A stretch of DNA of 64,000 nt from Rhodovulum sp. MB263 (GCF_002073975.1 NZ_CP020384.1:1984001-2048000); one strand, 5' to 3'. Shown: positions 44,591-54,927, counted from the stretch's first letter. Program-made: numbers and translations. Notes: generated by a model not told the origin, from the letters alone.

Positions 44591-45961
44591 TCAGCCCAGC
44601 ACCGCCCTGACGGCTCTCGCCGTGACATCGACCACCCGGTCGGCCTCGTCCCGGGTCAGGCAGAGCGGCGGCGCGAAGCCGATGATGTCGCCCTGCGGCA
44701 TGGCCCGGGCGATCACGCCCTCTTTCAGCATCGCAGCCACCACCGCGCCCGCGACCTTGCCCGGCGGGTCGTAGAAGGTCCGCGAGCCCTTGTCCTCGAC
44801 CAGCTCGACCGCGCAAAGCATGCCCTCGCCGCGAATGTCGCCGACATGGGCGTGCTCGCTCAGCGCGGTCTTCATCGCAGTGACGAAATAGCCGCCCGTT
44901 TCGGCCGCGTTCTTCACCAGCCCCAGATCGTCGATGAGCCTGAGATTGGCGATGCCCGCCGCCGCCCCGATGGGATGCGCCGAATAGGTCCAGCCATGGC
45001 CGATGGGGCCGAATTCGTCGGTGCCCTCTTCCAGAACCTTCCACATCCGCTCCGACACGATGGACCCCGAGAGCGGCGCATAGGCCGAGGTCAGCCCCTT
45101 GGCGATGGTGATGAGATCGGGTTTCAGCCCGTATTTCGAGGACCCGAACATCTCGCCCAGACGGCCGAAGCCGGTGACGACCTCATCGACGATCAGCAGG
45201 ATATCGTGCTTTTCAAGGATCGGCTGGATCGCGTCCCAATAGCCCGCGGGCGGCGGCACGATCCCGCCCGTGCCCAGCACCGGCTCGCCGATGAAGGCCG
45301 CGATGGTGTCGGCCCCTTCGCGCGCGATCAGCGCCTCGAGCTCGGCCGCGCAATGGGCCACGAAATCGGCCTCGGTCATGTCGAGATCGGGGCGGCGGTA
45401 GTAATAGGGCGCCTCGGTATGAAGGATCGGTGCCAGCGGCAGGTCGAACTTGTTGTGGAACCCCGCAAGCCCGGTCAGCGAGCCCGTCATCAGCCCCGAG
45501 CCGTGATAGCCCCGCCAGCGGCTGATGATCTTCTTCTTCGCTGGCCGCCCGCGCACGTTGTTGTAATACCAGACAAGCTTGATGTTGGTCTCGTTCGCGT
45601 CCGAGCCGCCAAGACCGAAATAGACCTTGGACATGTGATCGGGCGCGCGGTCCATGACCATCTTGGCCAGCGTGATCGAGGCTTCGGTGCCGTGCCCCAC
45701 ATAGGCATGGTAATAGGACAGCTGGCGCGCCTGTTCGGCGATGGCCTCGGCGATCTCGCTCCGCCCGTAGCCCACATTCACGCAGTAAAGCCCGGCAAAG
45801 GCATCCAGCAGCCGGGTGCCGTCGCGATCCTCGATGAAGACGCCCTGCCCGCCCGAGATCACCCGCTCGGGCGCCTCGCCGCGGGCGAATTGCGCCAGAT
45901 GGGTCGAGGGGTGGAAGAAGCTCTCCCGGTCCCACTGTTCCAGCATGTCGTTCTTCAGCAT
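44591..45961 (-). CDS. Class III aminotransferase, probable L-2,4-diaminobutyrate transaminase (DoeD-like)
   Basis: PLP-dependent aminotransferase of fold type I class III, 456 residues. The PLP-binding lysine is in LITIAKGLTSAY (near 280), with the class motif IVDEVVTGFGRLGEMF (near 245-260) and SDANETNIKL (about 107-116). Divergent from the ectoine hydrolase gene 320 bases away, which suggests it is the aminotransferase of ectoine breakdown (DoeD), making aspartate semialdehyde from diaminobutyrate. Taurine-, putrescine- or beta-alanine-type substrates are possible alternatives, so no symbol is given. Confidence 0.72.
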   Translation of the reverse strand: MLKNDMLEQWDRESFFHPSTHLAQFARGEAPERVISGGQGVFIEDRDGTRLLDAFAGLYCVNVGYGRSEIAEAIAEQARQLSYYHAYVGHGTEASITLAKMVMDRAPDHMSKVYFGLGGSDANETNIKLVWYYNNVRGRPAKKKIISRWRGYHGSGLMTGSLTGLAGFHNKFDLPLAPILHTEAPYYYRRPDLDMTEADFVAHCAAELEALIAREGADTIAAFIGEPVLGTGGIVPPPAGYWDAIQPILEKHDILLIVDEVVTGFGRLGEMFGSSKYGLKPDLITIAKGLTSAYAPLSGSIVSERMWKVLEEGTDEFGPIGHGWTYSAHPIGAAAGIANLRLIDDLGLVKNAAETGGYFVTAMKTALSEHAHVGDIRGEGMLCAVELVEDKGSRTFYDPPGKVAGAVVAAMLKEGVIARAMPQGDIIGFAPPLCLTRDEADRVVDVTARAVRAVLG

Positions 45962-46281
45962 CCGCCGTGTCCTTTCTTCCGGCATCGCGCCCGGCCGCAA
46001 GACCGGGCCAGACGACCGGTCCAGACGGCGGGACATGATGCGTTTCGGTCCGGGGCATGGGCCCCCTGCCCCTCACACCTAGCCCGGAACGCCCGTTCTT
46101 CCCACCCCATCGCCCGGAAAGGCGGCAGCCGGGCGGGCAAGGCCGGGCCATCGGCAGCCCGCCCCTGCCCGCCCCCTTGACGTGGCAGGGCGGCTTCTGT
46201 CTCATCGGCCGCATCGCCCCCTTTACCCCCTTTCCGTCCCGGTCCGCCCGGCGGCGGCCTGCCGCAAGGAGCCCTCTGCCC
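45962..46281. other. Divergent promoter region of the ectoine-like cluster
   Basis: About 320 bases between two divergent genes. A possible promoter for the plus-strand genes is TTGACG (46177-46182), 17 bases, TCTCAT (46200-46205); the -10 is weak. No operator palindrome stands out. Confidence 0.35.
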
Positions 46282-47493
46282 ATGACCGAAGAAATCGTCC
46301 AGTTCGGCTATGCCGCCGAAGGCCGCGCGCCCTTCTCGCTGGCCGAATACGAACGGCGGCTTGGACTGGTGCGACGGGCGATGGAGGAAAAGGGCATCGA
46401 CATCCTCTTTGTCGAGGACCCGTCGAACATGGCCTGGCTGACGGGCTATGACGGCTGGTCCTTCTATGTGCATCAAGGCGTGCTGGTCTTTCACGATGCC
46501 GACCCGATGTGGTGGGGCCGCCAGATGGACGCAAACGGTGCAGTGCGCACGGTCTGGATGGCGGGCGCCCATATCACGCATTATTCCGACGCCTATGTGC
46601 AATCGACCGAGCGCCACCCGATGCAGCATCTGGCGGGGCTTCTGCACGATCTGGGCTATGGCGCCCGGCGGATCGGGGTCGAGATGGAGAATTACTATTT
46701 CTCGGCCAAGGCCTATGTGACGCTGCGCGACGCCCTGCCCGAAGCGCATCTGGTCGATGCCACGGCGCTCGTGAACTGGCAGCGCACGGTCAAATCCGAC
46801 GAGGAACTCGACTTCATGCGCCGTGCCGCCTCGATCTCGGAACGGATGATCGACGGGGTTCTGGACCGGATCGAGCCGGGCCTGCCCAAGAACGAGCTGG
46901 TGGCCGATCTCTACCGCGACGCGCTGGCAGGCAATGGCGACTGGGGCGATTATCCGGCCATCGTGCCGCTTCTGCCTTCGGGCAAGGATGCCTCGGCCTC
47001 GCATCTGACCTGGGACGGGCGGCCCTTCGAGAGCGGCGAGGCCACCTTCTTCGAGATCTCGGGCTGTTACCGCCGCTATCACGCGCCCTTCTGCCGGACG
47101 ATCTTCCTGGGCGAACCACCCGATTACATGCGCGCCGCCGAAGCCGCGCTGATCGAGGGGATCGAGGCCGGGCTCTGGGCCGCCAAGGCCGGCAACCGCG
47201 CCTGCGACATCGCCAATGCGCTGGCTGCGCCGCTGGAACGCGCGGGCATCCGGCGGGGCGCGCGCTGCGGCTATCCGGTCGGGCTCAGCTATCCGCCCGA
47301 CTGGGGCGAGCGCACGATCTCGCTGCGCGAAGAGGACGACACCCTGCTGGAGCCGGGCATGACCTTCCATTTCATGCCCGGCCTCTGGATGGAGAACTGG
47401 GGGCTCGAGATCACGGAATCGATCCTGATCCGCGAGGAGGGCCCGGCCGAGACCCTGTGCAACCGCCCCCGCAAGCTCTATGTGAAACCCTGA
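46282..47493 (+). CDS. doeA: Ectoine hydrolase-like M24 peptidase (DoeA/EutD)
   Basis: Opens the ectoine ring to N-acetyl-diaminobutyrate. The 403-residue protein is a 'pita-bread' M24 family member with the DoeA N-terminal pattern: FVEDPSNMAWLTGYDGWSFYVHQG (about 37-60) and WWGRQMDANGAVRT. The metal-binding region in the C-terminal half is divergent from true aminopeptidases (ectoine hydrolase lacks several metal ligands). The length matches DoeA (about 399 residues). AAGGAG lies ten bases upstream. It overlaps the downstream M20 gene by three bases. Confidence 0.8.
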   Translation: MTEEIVQFGYAAEGRAPFSLAEYERRLGLVRRAMEEKGIDILFVEDPSNMAWLTGYDGWSFYVHQGVLVFHDADPMWWGRQMDANGAVRTVWMAGAHITHYSDAYVQSTERHPMQHLAGLLHDLGYGARRIGVEMENYYFSAKAYVTLRDALPEAHLVDATALVNWQRTVKSDEELDFMRRAASISERMIDGVLDRIEPGLPKNELVADLYRDALAGNGDWGDYPAIVPLLPSGKDASASHLTWDGRPFESGEATFFEISGCYRRYHAPFCRTIFLGEPPDYMRAAEAALIEGIEAGLWAAKAGNRACDIANALAAPLERAGIRRGARCGYPVGLSYPPDWGERTISLREEDDTLLEPGMTFHFMPGLWMENWGLEITESILIREEGPAETLCNRPRKLYVKP

Positions 47494-48653
47494 TGACCCG
47501 GCTTGACGACACCTGCGCGATCCTCGCCGATCTGGTGGCCTTTCCCACCGTTTCGTCCGAGTCGAACCTCGAGATGATCGTCCATATCGCCGCGCTTCTG
47601 GGCGATCTGGGCGCGCGGGTCGATCTGTTTCACGACGCGACCGGGCACAAGGCGAACCTCTTCGCGACGCTGGGGCCGCGCAACACCGATGGCGGGATCG
47701 TGTTGTCGGGCCATACCGACGTGGTACCGGTCGCCGATCAGGACTGGTCGACCGACCCGTTTACGCTGCACGAGGCCGACGGGCGGCTTTACGGGCGCGG
47801 CACCTGCGACATGAAGGGGTTCATCGCCGCCTGCCTTGCCATGGCGCCGCTCTATGCCGGGCTCGAGCTCACCCGCCCGCTCCATTTCGCCTTCACCCAT
47901 GACGAGGAGGTCGGTTGTCTCGGCGGGCAGGCGCTGGTGGCCGAGCTTTCGGCCCGCGGACTGCGTCCCGCCATCGCGCTGATCGGCGAGCCGACCGAGA
48001 TGCGCATCGTCGAAGCCCACAAGGGCTGCTGCGAATACACCGTCGAATTCCACGGCCGCGAAGGCCATGGCTCGAACCCGGATGCGGGCGTGAACGCGGC
48101 CGAAGCCGCCGTGCGCTATGTCACCCGCCTGATGCGGCTGGCCGACGACCTCAAGGCCCGTGCGCCGGAGGACAGTCCGTTCGAGCCGCCCTGGACCACG
48201 GTCAATCTCGGGCGGATCTCGGGCGGGCATGCCCATAACGTGATCCCGGGCAAGGCCGAGGTCGCCTGGGAAATGCGCCCGGTGCGCTCGGACGATATCG
48301 CCTTCGTCAAGGAGGCGATGGCGCGCCATGTGGCCGAGCTTCTGCCCGACATGCAGGCGGTGGCTCCCGAGGCCCGCATCCTGACCCATGTGATCGGCGA
48401 GGTGGTCGGGCTCGAGCCCCTGGCAGGGAACGCCGCGCGCAGGCTCCTGGCCGAGCTCACCGGACAGGAGCGCGCCGAGACGGTGCCGTTCTCGACCGAG
48501 GCCGGGCTGTTCCAGAGCCTCGGCTGCGCCGCCGCCGTCTGCGGCCCCGGCGCCATCGCCCAGGCCCACAAACCCGACGAATATGTCAGCCGCGACCAGC
48601 TGGCCCAATGCCTTACGATGCTGGAGGGGCTGGCCGGAGTGCTGACTGCCTGA
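47493..48653 (+). CDS. M20 family deacetylase, ArgE-like
   Basis: A 386-residue metallohydrolase of the ArgE/DapE family, related to acetylornithine deacetylase. Zinc ligands: His in LSGHTDVVPV (about 73-82), Asp in YGRGTCDMKGF (about 98-108), Glu pair in HDEEVGCLGG (about 132-140), and a C-terminal His in AHKPDEYV (about 360-367). It starts in the stop of doeA (TGATG overlap), so it is in the same operon. Here it probably removes the acetyl group from N-acetyl-diaminobutyrate, replacing the DoeB (M14) enzyme found in other ectoine operons; this role is inferred. Confidence 0.85.
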   Translation: MTRLDDTCAILADLVAFPTVSSESNLEMIVHIAALLGDLGARVDLFHDATGHKANLFATLGPRNTDGGIVLSGHTDVVPVADQDWSTDPFTLHEADGRLYGRGTCDMKGFIAACLAMAPLYAGLELTRPLHFAFTHDEEVGCLGGQALVAELSARGLRPAIALIGEPTEMRIVEAHKGCCEYTVEFHGREGHGSNPDAGVNAAEAAVRYVTRLMRLADDLKARAPEDSPFEPPWTTVNLGRISGGHAHNVIPGKAEVAWEMRPVRSDDIAFVKEAMARHVAELLPDMQAVAPEARILTHVIGEVVGLEPLAGNAARRLLAELTGQERAETVPFSTEAGLFQSLGCAAAVCGPGAIAQAHKPDEYVSRDQLAQCLTMLEGLAGVLTA

Positions 48654-49002
48654 GGCCGCATCTCGGCGCGTTCGGCCTGGCCCGGATCGCCCAGTTCCTA
48701 CGCAGACTGCGTGGCACCGGCCGATCAGCGGCCATCAGGGCCTGCGGTTGATCTGTCGCAATACCCGCGCCGATCCTTCATCCAGTCCTGTCGCGTCGTG
48801 GTGCAATCGTCGCCGAGGCGCTGCCAAGCCAGAACAATTTTCTTCTGGTTCAGGCTTCCGCGCAGCGGGGTACACGGCCTTAGAAGTCTTCTATGGAGTC
48901 AATGCGATGCATGGCCCCGAGCCTGCCTCGCGATTCTGGGGTCAGGATGCATTTATTTCGGTCGCGCAGCATGCTTCACGGCTCCGAAAACGGAGCGGCG
49001 AG
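48654..49002. other. Gap before the IS remnant
   Basis: About 350 bases with no gene I can support. The last 40 bases before the transposase-like frame (TTCACGGCTCCGAAAACGGAGCGG, split here as context) hold a short palindrome (GGCTCCG / CGGAGC, around 48976-48998) that might be near an end of the element; not proven. Confidence 0.35.
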
Positions 49003-49764
49003 ATGAGCGATCTCTTCTGGCTGACCGAGGCGCAGATGGCACGTGTGGCCCCTTTTTTCCGAAGTCTCATGGTAAGCCCCCCCCCGGGGGGGGGGCGACA
49101 GGCGCGTGTTGGGTGGGATTATCATCATCAATCGCAATAGCTTACGTTGGCGGGATGCGCCGAGGGAATATGGTCCGCATAAGACGCTCAGCCGGTGGAA
49201 GCGGTGGAGCGAGAAAGGCATCTTCGCCCGGATGATGGCAGGTCTGGCCGCTGAGCACGGCGAAGAGAAGACCGTGATGATCGCCGCGACATATCTCAAG
49301 GCCCATCGAACGGCGACCAGCATGGCCGCCAAAAAGGAGGGCGTGGTCGTCTGATCGGCCGAACCAAAGGCGGCATGAACGCCAAGCTGCACGCCATCTG
49401 CGACAGTCAGTGACGACCGATCGACCTGTTCGTCACCGCCGGACAGGTGAGCGATTACATCGGCGCACGGGCCCTGCTGAGCGGCCTGCCAAACGTCTAA
49501 TGGCGGCTCGGGAATCTCGGCTACGATGCCGACTGGTTCGGAGAAGCGTTGCAGGACAAGGGCATACGCGCCTGCATCCCCGGCCGGAAACAACGGAAGA
49601 CGCCCGCCAAATACGATAAGCGACGCTACAAGTGGCGCAACCGGATCGAGATCATGTTCGGCAGGCTCAAGGATTGCAGGCGCGTCGCGACCCGCTATGA
49701 CCGATGCCCAAAGGTGTTCCTATCAGCCATCGCTCTCGCGGCGGTCGTCATCTATTGGTTATGA
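49003..49764 (+). pseudogene. Decayed IS5-family transposase
   Basis: A broken transposase. The 5' part reads MSDLFWLTEAQMARVAPFF, then a shift in the poly-T (after 49050) to FPKSHGKP, an inserted C9G10 tract at 49077-49095, then RRVLGGIIIINRNSLRWRDAP, the IS5 N-terminal motif. Later there is another shift at about 49350 (KKEGVVV, stop) and stops at about 49411 and 49498. The last part, YKWRNRIEIMFGRLKDCRRVATRYDR (about 49630-49700), is the conserved C-terminal DDE region. Terminal inverted repeats were not identified. It is not functional. Confidence 0.8.
49077..49095. repeat. C9G10 homopolymer palindrome
   Basis: Nine C followed by ten G, inside the transposase remnant. It is a perfect self-complementary tract. 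It may be a real insertion by slippage or a sequence/assembly artefact. Confidence 0.6.
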
Positions 49765-49841
49765 ATCCTGCCCCTAACACCGGCCTGATCGCTTGGCAGG
49801 CCGAGCAAAGACCGCCCCGGAGTTTTATCTCGACTTAGAAA

Positions 49842-49925
49842 TGGTGCGGGTGGTCGGACTCGAACCGACACTCCTTGCGGAAAGGGTGTTTGAGACCCTC
49901 GCGTCTACCATTCCGCCACACCCGC
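49842..49925 (-). tRNA. tRNA-Leu (CAA)
   Basis: An 84-base tRNA on the minus strand, with encoded CCA at the 3' end (49842-49844). Acceptor GCGGGTG pairs with CACCCGC, discriminator A. Anticodon stem AGGGT / ACCCT with loop CTCAAAC gives anticodon CAA. A long variable arm is present, and the T-arm reads GGTTCGAGTCC, typical of class II leucine tRNAs. It lies downstream of the IS remnant. Confidence 0.93.
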
Positions 49926-50241
49926 ACCTGTCGCCCCGCCGGTCATCCCGGGGAGCGGAACCCTGTCAAACCCATCACGCCGTCGGGCTCGGTCCGGCGC
50001 GAAGGGCCCGGTTCTGCCCCGGGCGCGGATCGGACAGAGCGCAGCGGCGTGAAAACGATTCGCCTTGCCGGGCAGGAAATCCGGGGCCTTCCGCCGCGGA
50101 TCATCCGGTTCCTTGCCAGATCCTGTCCGATCCTCTAGCGCGCGCATCCGGAACGGTCAATCGTCCGTCAGCGGCAGCCGGCCCCGCTTGACGCCGCCTC
50201 CCTTGCATGGCTTCTGGGCGCCAGACTTGCCGGGGGCCAGA
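49926..50241. other. Gap upstream of the DedA gene
   Basis: About 315 bases without a supported gene. It probably contains the promoters for tRNA-Leu on one strand and for the DedA gene on the other; I did not find a convincing promoter. Confidence 0.35.
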
Positions 50242-50820
50242 ATGATCCGACGCCTTTACGACTGGACGCTGTCGCTGGCCGACAGCCGGAACGCGATGTG
50301 GGCGCTGTTCATCGTGGCCTTCATCGAAAGCTCGATCTTCCCGATCCCGCCCGATGTGCTGATGGTGCCGATGATCCTGGCGCGGCCCTCGCGCGCCTTC
50401 GCCATTGCCGGCGTGGCACTGGCGGGCTCGGTGCTGGGCGGGCTGGCGGGCTATGGCATCGGCGGGGCCTTCTTCGACCAGATCGGCCGCCCGGTGCTCG
50501 AATTCTACGGCAAGGACGCCTATTTCGAGCAGTTCCGCGCGCGCTATAACGACTATGGCGCCTGGGCGGTGCTGATCGCCGGCGTCACGCCCTTTCCCTA
50601 CAAGGTTATCACCATCCTGTCGGGCTCGACCGGCCTCAATCTCGGCATCTTCCTGGTCGCAAGCCTGATTGCCCGGGGGATCCGGTTCTTCCTGGTCGCG
50701 GCGCTGTTGTGGAAGTTCGGCGCCCCGATACGCATGTTCATCGAGAAGTATCTGGGGCTTCTCTTCACGCTTTTCGTTCTGCTGCTGATTGGCGGCTTCT
50801 ATGCAGTGAGGTTCCTGTGA
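50242..50820 (+). CDS. DedA/YqaA family membrane protein
   Basis: A 192-residue inner-membrane protein of the SNARE-associated/DedA family (YqaA type). Seen: FIESSIFPIPPDVLMVPMIL (near 28-47), GYGIGGAFFD, then a conserved Arg-containing FRARYNDYGAWAVLIAGVTPFPYKVITILSG (about 100-130). These proteins take part in membrane lipid or ion balance. It overlaps dsbB by four bases (GTGA), so the two are translated together. Confidence 0.85.
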   Translation: MIRRLYDWTLSLADSRNAMWALFIVAFIESSIFPIPPDVLMVPMILARPSRAFAIAGVALAGSVLGGLAGYGIGGAFFDQIGRPVLEFYGKDAYFEQFRARYNDYGAWAVLIAGVTPFPYKVITILSGSTGLNLGIFLVASLIARGIRFFLVAALLWKFGAPIRMFIEKYLGLLFTLFVLLLIGGFYAVRFL

Positions 50821-51293
50821 CGGCAACGCGCAACCAACTGATCCTGCTGGCGGCGGGCGCCTCCGCAGCCAGCCTTCTGGCGGCTTTCGGCTTCGAGCAT
50901 CTGGGCGGGCTTGCGCCTTGCAAGCTCTGCCTCTGGCAACGCTGGCCGCATGCCGTGGCGCCGATCCTCGGTCTGCTGGCCGTGGCGATCGGCGGGCGCA
51001 TGCTGGCGCTGAGCGGGATGGTGACGATGGCGGTCTCGACCGGGCTTGGGGTCTATCACTCGGGGGTCGAGCGGCACTGGTGGACCGGGCCGTCCTCCTG
51101 CACCGGCAGCGGGCCGAGCCTGTCTCAGATGACCCCCGAGCAGATCCTGAACCCCAGCCTCGTCCAGCCCGTCGTGCTGTGCGACCGGATCGCCTGGGAG
51201 CTGTTCGGGCTTACCATGGCCAATTACAACGTGCTCCTCTCGGCCGTCCTGGTCGTGGTCTGGGCGATGGCCCTGGCGCGCGGCCGCGCCTGA
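50817..51293 (+). CDS. Disulfide bond formation protein DsbB family
   Basis: Reoxidises periplasmic disulfide catalysts through quinone. The 158-residue protein has four membrane segments and the first cysteine pair APCKLCLWQRWPH (residues about 35-47); the second pair is probably the cysteines in SSCTGSGP and VVLCDR (about 100 and 122). GTG start overlapping the DedA stop. Partner DsbA is not in the window. Confidence 0.88.
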   Translation: MTATRNQLILLAAGASAASLLAAFGFEHLGGLAPCKLCLWQRWPHAVAPILGLLAVAIGGRMLALSGMVTMAVSTGLGVYHSGVERHWWTGPSSCTGSGPSLSQMTPEQILNPSLVQPVVLCDRIAWELFGLTMANYNVLLSAVLVVVWAMALARGRA

Positions 51294-51310
51294 CCGCCGC
51301 GCTGCCAGGC

Positions 51311-51580
51311 TCAGTTCAGCCGGAATTCCCCCACGACATTGCGCCATTCGCCCGAGGAGATCCTCTTTCTGTGGGTGAAACGCACCGAATGCAGCGGCCC
51401 CTCGATCGTCTCCTGCCAGAACTCGATGAACTTGAAGAGCCGCGGATGATCGGGGGCAAGATCGTAGTCCTGCCAGATGAAGCTGTTGAGAACGTTCCTG
51501 AAATCCGGCATGCGGTAATACAGTTCGGCTGTGGTGAGGCCGTAGCCCCTGAGCATAAGCTCGGTCTCGGAAAGCGACAT
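51311..51580 (-). CDS. usg: Usg family protein
   Basis: An 89-residue protein of the alphaproteobacterial Usg family, named from its place next to trpF in Caulobacter. The sequence ELMLRGYGLTTAELYYRMPDFRNVLNSFIWQDYDLAPDHPRLFKFIEFW matches the whole family length. Function is not known. It is divergent from gyrA and convergent with dsbB. Confidence 0.85.
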   Translation of the reverse strand: MSLSETELMLRGYGLTTAELYYRMPDFRNVLNSFIWQDYDLAPDHPRLFKFIEFWQETIEGPLHSVRFTHRKRISSGEWRNVVGEFRLN

Positions 51581-51775
51581 GTCTGAGCCCTCCTGTCGCT
51601 GCGGGATGTGATCAGCTTGCCAGAGCAAGGTTGATTTTCAATGAAAACAGGATGTTGGCACTCTTTCCGGGGGGCTGCCAGATCCTGGGTCGGTCTGCGG
51701 TTGCACCCAACATGAAGCTTCTGATAAAGTTCCTCCAACAATATCTGGAATTTCCCCGAAAGGCCGGGTCCCAAG

Positions 51776-54535
51776 TTGAACGACACGCCGGACACCCCCG
51801 AAAACGAAGACGATAACGGTTCTGGTAAGGGGCCCGAGCGTCCCGGATATGACGGTCCCGTCATCGCGATCGAGAAGGAGATGCAAAAATCCTATCTCGA
51901 TTACGCGATGAGCGTGATCGTGAGCCGGGCGATCCCGGACCTGCGCGACGGGCTGAAACCGGTGCACCGCCGGATCCTGTTCGCGATGCACGAGACCGGC
52001 AACACCCATGACAAGCCCTACCGCAAGTCGGCGCGGCCGGTGGGCGACACGATGGGGAAATACCACCCGCACGGCGATTCCGCGATTTACGACGCCTTGG
52101 TGCGGATGGCACAGCCCTTCTCGATGTCGCTGCCGCTTCTGGATGGTCAGGGCAACTTTGGCTCGATGGACGGCGACAATGCCGCGGCCATGCGTTATAC
52201 CGAGGTCCGGATGGCCAAGGCGGCGCAGGCGCTGCTGACCGATATCGAAAAGGATACGGTCGACTTCCAGGACAACTATGACGGCAAGGACAAGGAACCG
52301 ACGGTCCTGCCGGCGCGGTTCCCCAACATGCTGGTCAACGGCGCGGGCGGCATCGCCGTCGGCATGGCCACCAACATCCCGCCGCATAATCTGGGCGAGG
52401 TCGTCGATGCGACGCTGGCGCTGATCGAGGACCCGGACCTGACCAGCGAACAGCTGATGCAGTACATCCCGGCCCCCGACTTTCCCACCGGCGGGCTGAT
52501 CCTCGGCCGGTCCGGCGCGCGCAAGGCCTATCTCGAGGGGCGCGGCTCGGTCATCCTGCGGGCCAAGACCCGGGTCGAGGAGATCCGCAAGGACCGCTAC
52601 GCGATCGTCATCGACGAGATCCCCTATCAGGTGAACAAGTCGACGATGATCGAGAGGATCGCCGAGGCCGCCCGCGACAAGCGGATCGAGGGCATCGCCC
52701 ATGTGCAGGACGAATCCGACCGGGTCGGCGTCCGGGTCGTGATCGAGCTGAAACGCGACGCGACCCCCGATGTGGTGCTGAACCAGCTGTTCCGCTTCAC
52801 CCCGATGCAGACCTCCTTCGGCTGCAACATGCTGGCGCTGAACGGCGGCCGGCCCGAGACCCTGACGCTGCGCGACTTCTTGTCCCATTTCATCGCCTTC
52901 CGCGAAGAGGTCGTGGCCCGGCGCACCGCGTTCGAGCTGCGAAAGGCGCGCGAGCGCAGCCATATCCTCTGCGGTCTGGCGGTCGCGGTCTCTAATGTCG
53001 ACGAGGTGGTGGCGACGATCCGCGCCTCGACCGATGCGGCCGAAGCCCGCGTCAAGCTGATGGAGCGGCGCTGGCCCGCCCAGGAGATCGCCGATTACAT
53101 CAAGCTGATCGACGACCCGACCCATACCATGAACGAGGACGGCACCTACAACCTCTCCGAGATTCAGGCCCGCGCGATCCTCGATCTCAGGCTTCAGCGC
53201 CTGACCCAGATCGGGGTCAAGGAGGTCACCGACGAGCTCGAAGAACTGGCCGCCAGGATCAAGGACTATCTCGACATCCTGCGCTCGCGCGAACGGATCA
53301 TGGCGATCATCGGCACCGAGCTGCGCGAGGTTCGCGAACAGTTCGCGGTGCCGCGCCGGACCGAGATCGCCGACTGGTCGGGCGACATGGAAGACGAGGA
53401 CCTGATCGAGCGCGAGGACATGGTGGTGACCGTCACCCAGTCCGGCTATATCAAGCGCACGCCGCTCGCCGAATTCCGCAGCCAGAACCGCGGCGGCAAG
53501 GGGCTCGCCTCGATGGCGACCAAGGAAGACGATGTCGTCACCACGCTTTTCGTCGCCAATACCCATACCCAGCTTCTGTTCTTCACCACCGACGGGATGG
53601 TCTACGAGCTGAAATGCTGGCGCCTGCCGCAGGCGGGACGCACAGCCCGCGGCAAGGCCATCGTCAATATCCTGCCGATCGACATGGGCATATCGATTGC
53701 CGCCTTGATGAAGATCGACGAGCCCGAGGACGAGTGGGAGAACCTGCAGGTCGTCTTCGCCACCTCGGCGGGCGATGTGCGGCGCAACCGGTTGTCGGAC
53801 TTCACCAATATCAAGCGCAACGGCAAGATCGCGATGAAGCTGCCCGAGGGGGTCAGCCTCGTGAATGTCTCGATCTGCGATGCTCAGGACGATGTGATGC
53901 TGGTCACGGCAACCGGCCGGGCGATCCGCTTCGCGACCACGGATGTGCGGGTCTTCTCGGGCCGCGACTCGACCGGGGTGCGGGGCATCCGGCTGGCCGA
54001 GGGTGACAGCGTGGTCTCGATGTCGGTCATCCGCCACTTCTCGGCCGATCCGGCCGAACGTGCGGCCTATCTGAAACAGCGCCGGCTGATGGCGGGCGTC
54101 ACCGACGAGAATGGCGAAGCCGACGAGGATGAAGAGGCGGTCGAGGTCGGTCAGCTTTCGCCCGCGCGCTATGCCGAAATGTCGGCGGCCGAGGATCTGA
54201 TCCTGACCATCACCGCGCGCGGCCAAGGCAAGATCAGTTCCAGCCACGACTACCCGGTGCGCGGCCGCGGCGGCCAGGGCGTGCAGGCCATCGACAAGGC
54301 GCTGCGCGGCGGCCCGCTGGTCGCGTCCTTCCCGGTCGAGATGGACGATCAGGTAATGCTGGCCACTTCGCGCGGGCAGTCGATCCGGGTGCCGGTCGAT
54401 CAGATCAGCTTCCGCTCGCGCTCGGCCGGCGGCGTGCGGGTGCTGGATGCGGCGACGGGCGAAGAGGTCGTCTCGGTCGCGCGGATTGCCGATCAGGGCG
54501 AAAACGGGGACGAAGAGGACGTGTCGGTCGAATAA
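51776..54535 (+). CDS. gyrA: DNA gyrase subunit A
   Basis: Type II topoisomerase subunit, 919 residues. The TTG start gives an acidic N-terminus before the conserved [20 protein letters not shown] (29-48). Active-site Tyr141 in MRYTEVRM. The quinolone-resistance region reads [10 protein letters not shown] (98-106) with Ser102 and Asp106, the susceptible residues (E. coli Ser83, Asp87). The C-terminal beta-pinwheel carries the GyrA box Gln-Arg-Arg-Gly-Gly-type sequence (here QNRRGGKGLA about 560) and repeated blades. It follows usg with 195 bases between. Confidence 0.96.
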   Translation: MNDTPDTPENEDDNGSGKGPERPGYDGPVIAIEKEMQKSYLDYAMSVIVSRAIPDLRDGLKPVHRRILFAMHETGNTHDKPYRKSARPVGDTMGKYHPHGDSAIYDALVRMAQPFSMSLPLLDGQGNFGSMDGDNAAAMRYTEVRMAKAAQALLTDIEKDTVDFQDNYDGKDKEPTVLPARFPNMLVNGAGGIAVGMATNIPPHNLGEVVDATLALIEDPDLTSEQLMQYIPAPDFPTGGLILGRSGARKAYLEGRGSVILRAKTRVEEIRKDRYAIVIDEIPYQVNKSTMIERIAEAARDKRIEGIAHVQDESDRVGVRVVIELKRDATPDVVLNQLFRFTPMQTSFGCNMLALNGGRPETLTLRDFLSHFIAFREEVVARRTAFELRKARERSHILCGLAVAVSNVDEVVATIRASTDAAEARVKLMERRWPAQEIADYIKLIDDPTHTMNEDGTYNLSEIQARAILDLRLQRLTQIGVKEVTDELEELAARIKDYLDILRSRERIMAIIGTELREVREQFAVPRRTEIADWSGDMEDEDLIEREDMVVTVTQSGYIKRTPLAEFRSQNRGGKGLASMATKEDDVVTTLFVANTHTQLLFFTTDGMVYELKCWRLPQAGRTARGKAIVNILPIDMGISIAALMKIDEPEDEWENLQVVFATSAGDVRRNRLSDFTNIKRNGKIAMKLPEGVSLVNVSICDAQDDVMLVTATGRAIRFATTDVRVFSGRDSTGVRGIRLAEGDSVVSMSVIRHFSADPAERAAYLKQRRLMAGVTDENGEADEDEEAVEVGQLSPARYAEMSAAEDLILTITARGQGKISSSHDYPVRGRGGQGVQAIDKALRGGPLVASFPVEMDDQVMLATSRGQSIRVPVDQISFRSRSAGGVRVLDAATGEEVVSVARIADQGENGDEEDVSVE

Positions 54536-54927
54536 GGCCGGATCGCGTCCGCCCCGCTGCCTCAGGACGGCATGCCCCCGAAGCATCCTGCGTGTTTGCG
54601 CCATGTCGATGGCGCGGACCTGCCTGACTGACCTCCCTTCGTTCAGGACGCATAATCGCGACCGCAGGATGAAGACACTCACGGGGCTGTTTTGCAATTT
54701 GCCCCTTATGGCCCACCTGGATGCGTCCTTGCGCAAGATCCTGACGGTTTACGGGGGGCGCGGACTTCGCAGACTGCCGCACGATCCGCGCCGTGGTACC
54801 GGAAAGCGTTCCGGCGGGCGCCGGTGTGCCCATCCTCTGGTTTTGCACCGCCAGAAGATCGTCATCCGCATGCAGCCGAAGCCGGAGCCCCTTTCCTTCG
54901 CCGCCGCTGCCCGCTAGATCGGGCGCC
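54536..54927. other. Gap between gyrA and trmFO
   Basis: About 390 bases. An 82-codon frame at 54669-54917 has GC-rich third positions, but a poor binding site and no family features, so I leave it out. Otherwise no signals were seen. Confidence 0.35.

Noticed and set aside
51638-54736. 1032-codon minus-strand frame opposite gyrA
   Set aside because: Mirror frame of a real gene in high-GC DNA; composition rich in Arg, His, Asp and Gly, no domain.
54669-54917. 82-codon frame between gyrA and trmFO
   Set aside because: No usable binding site and no family; GC-rich third positions alone are not enough.
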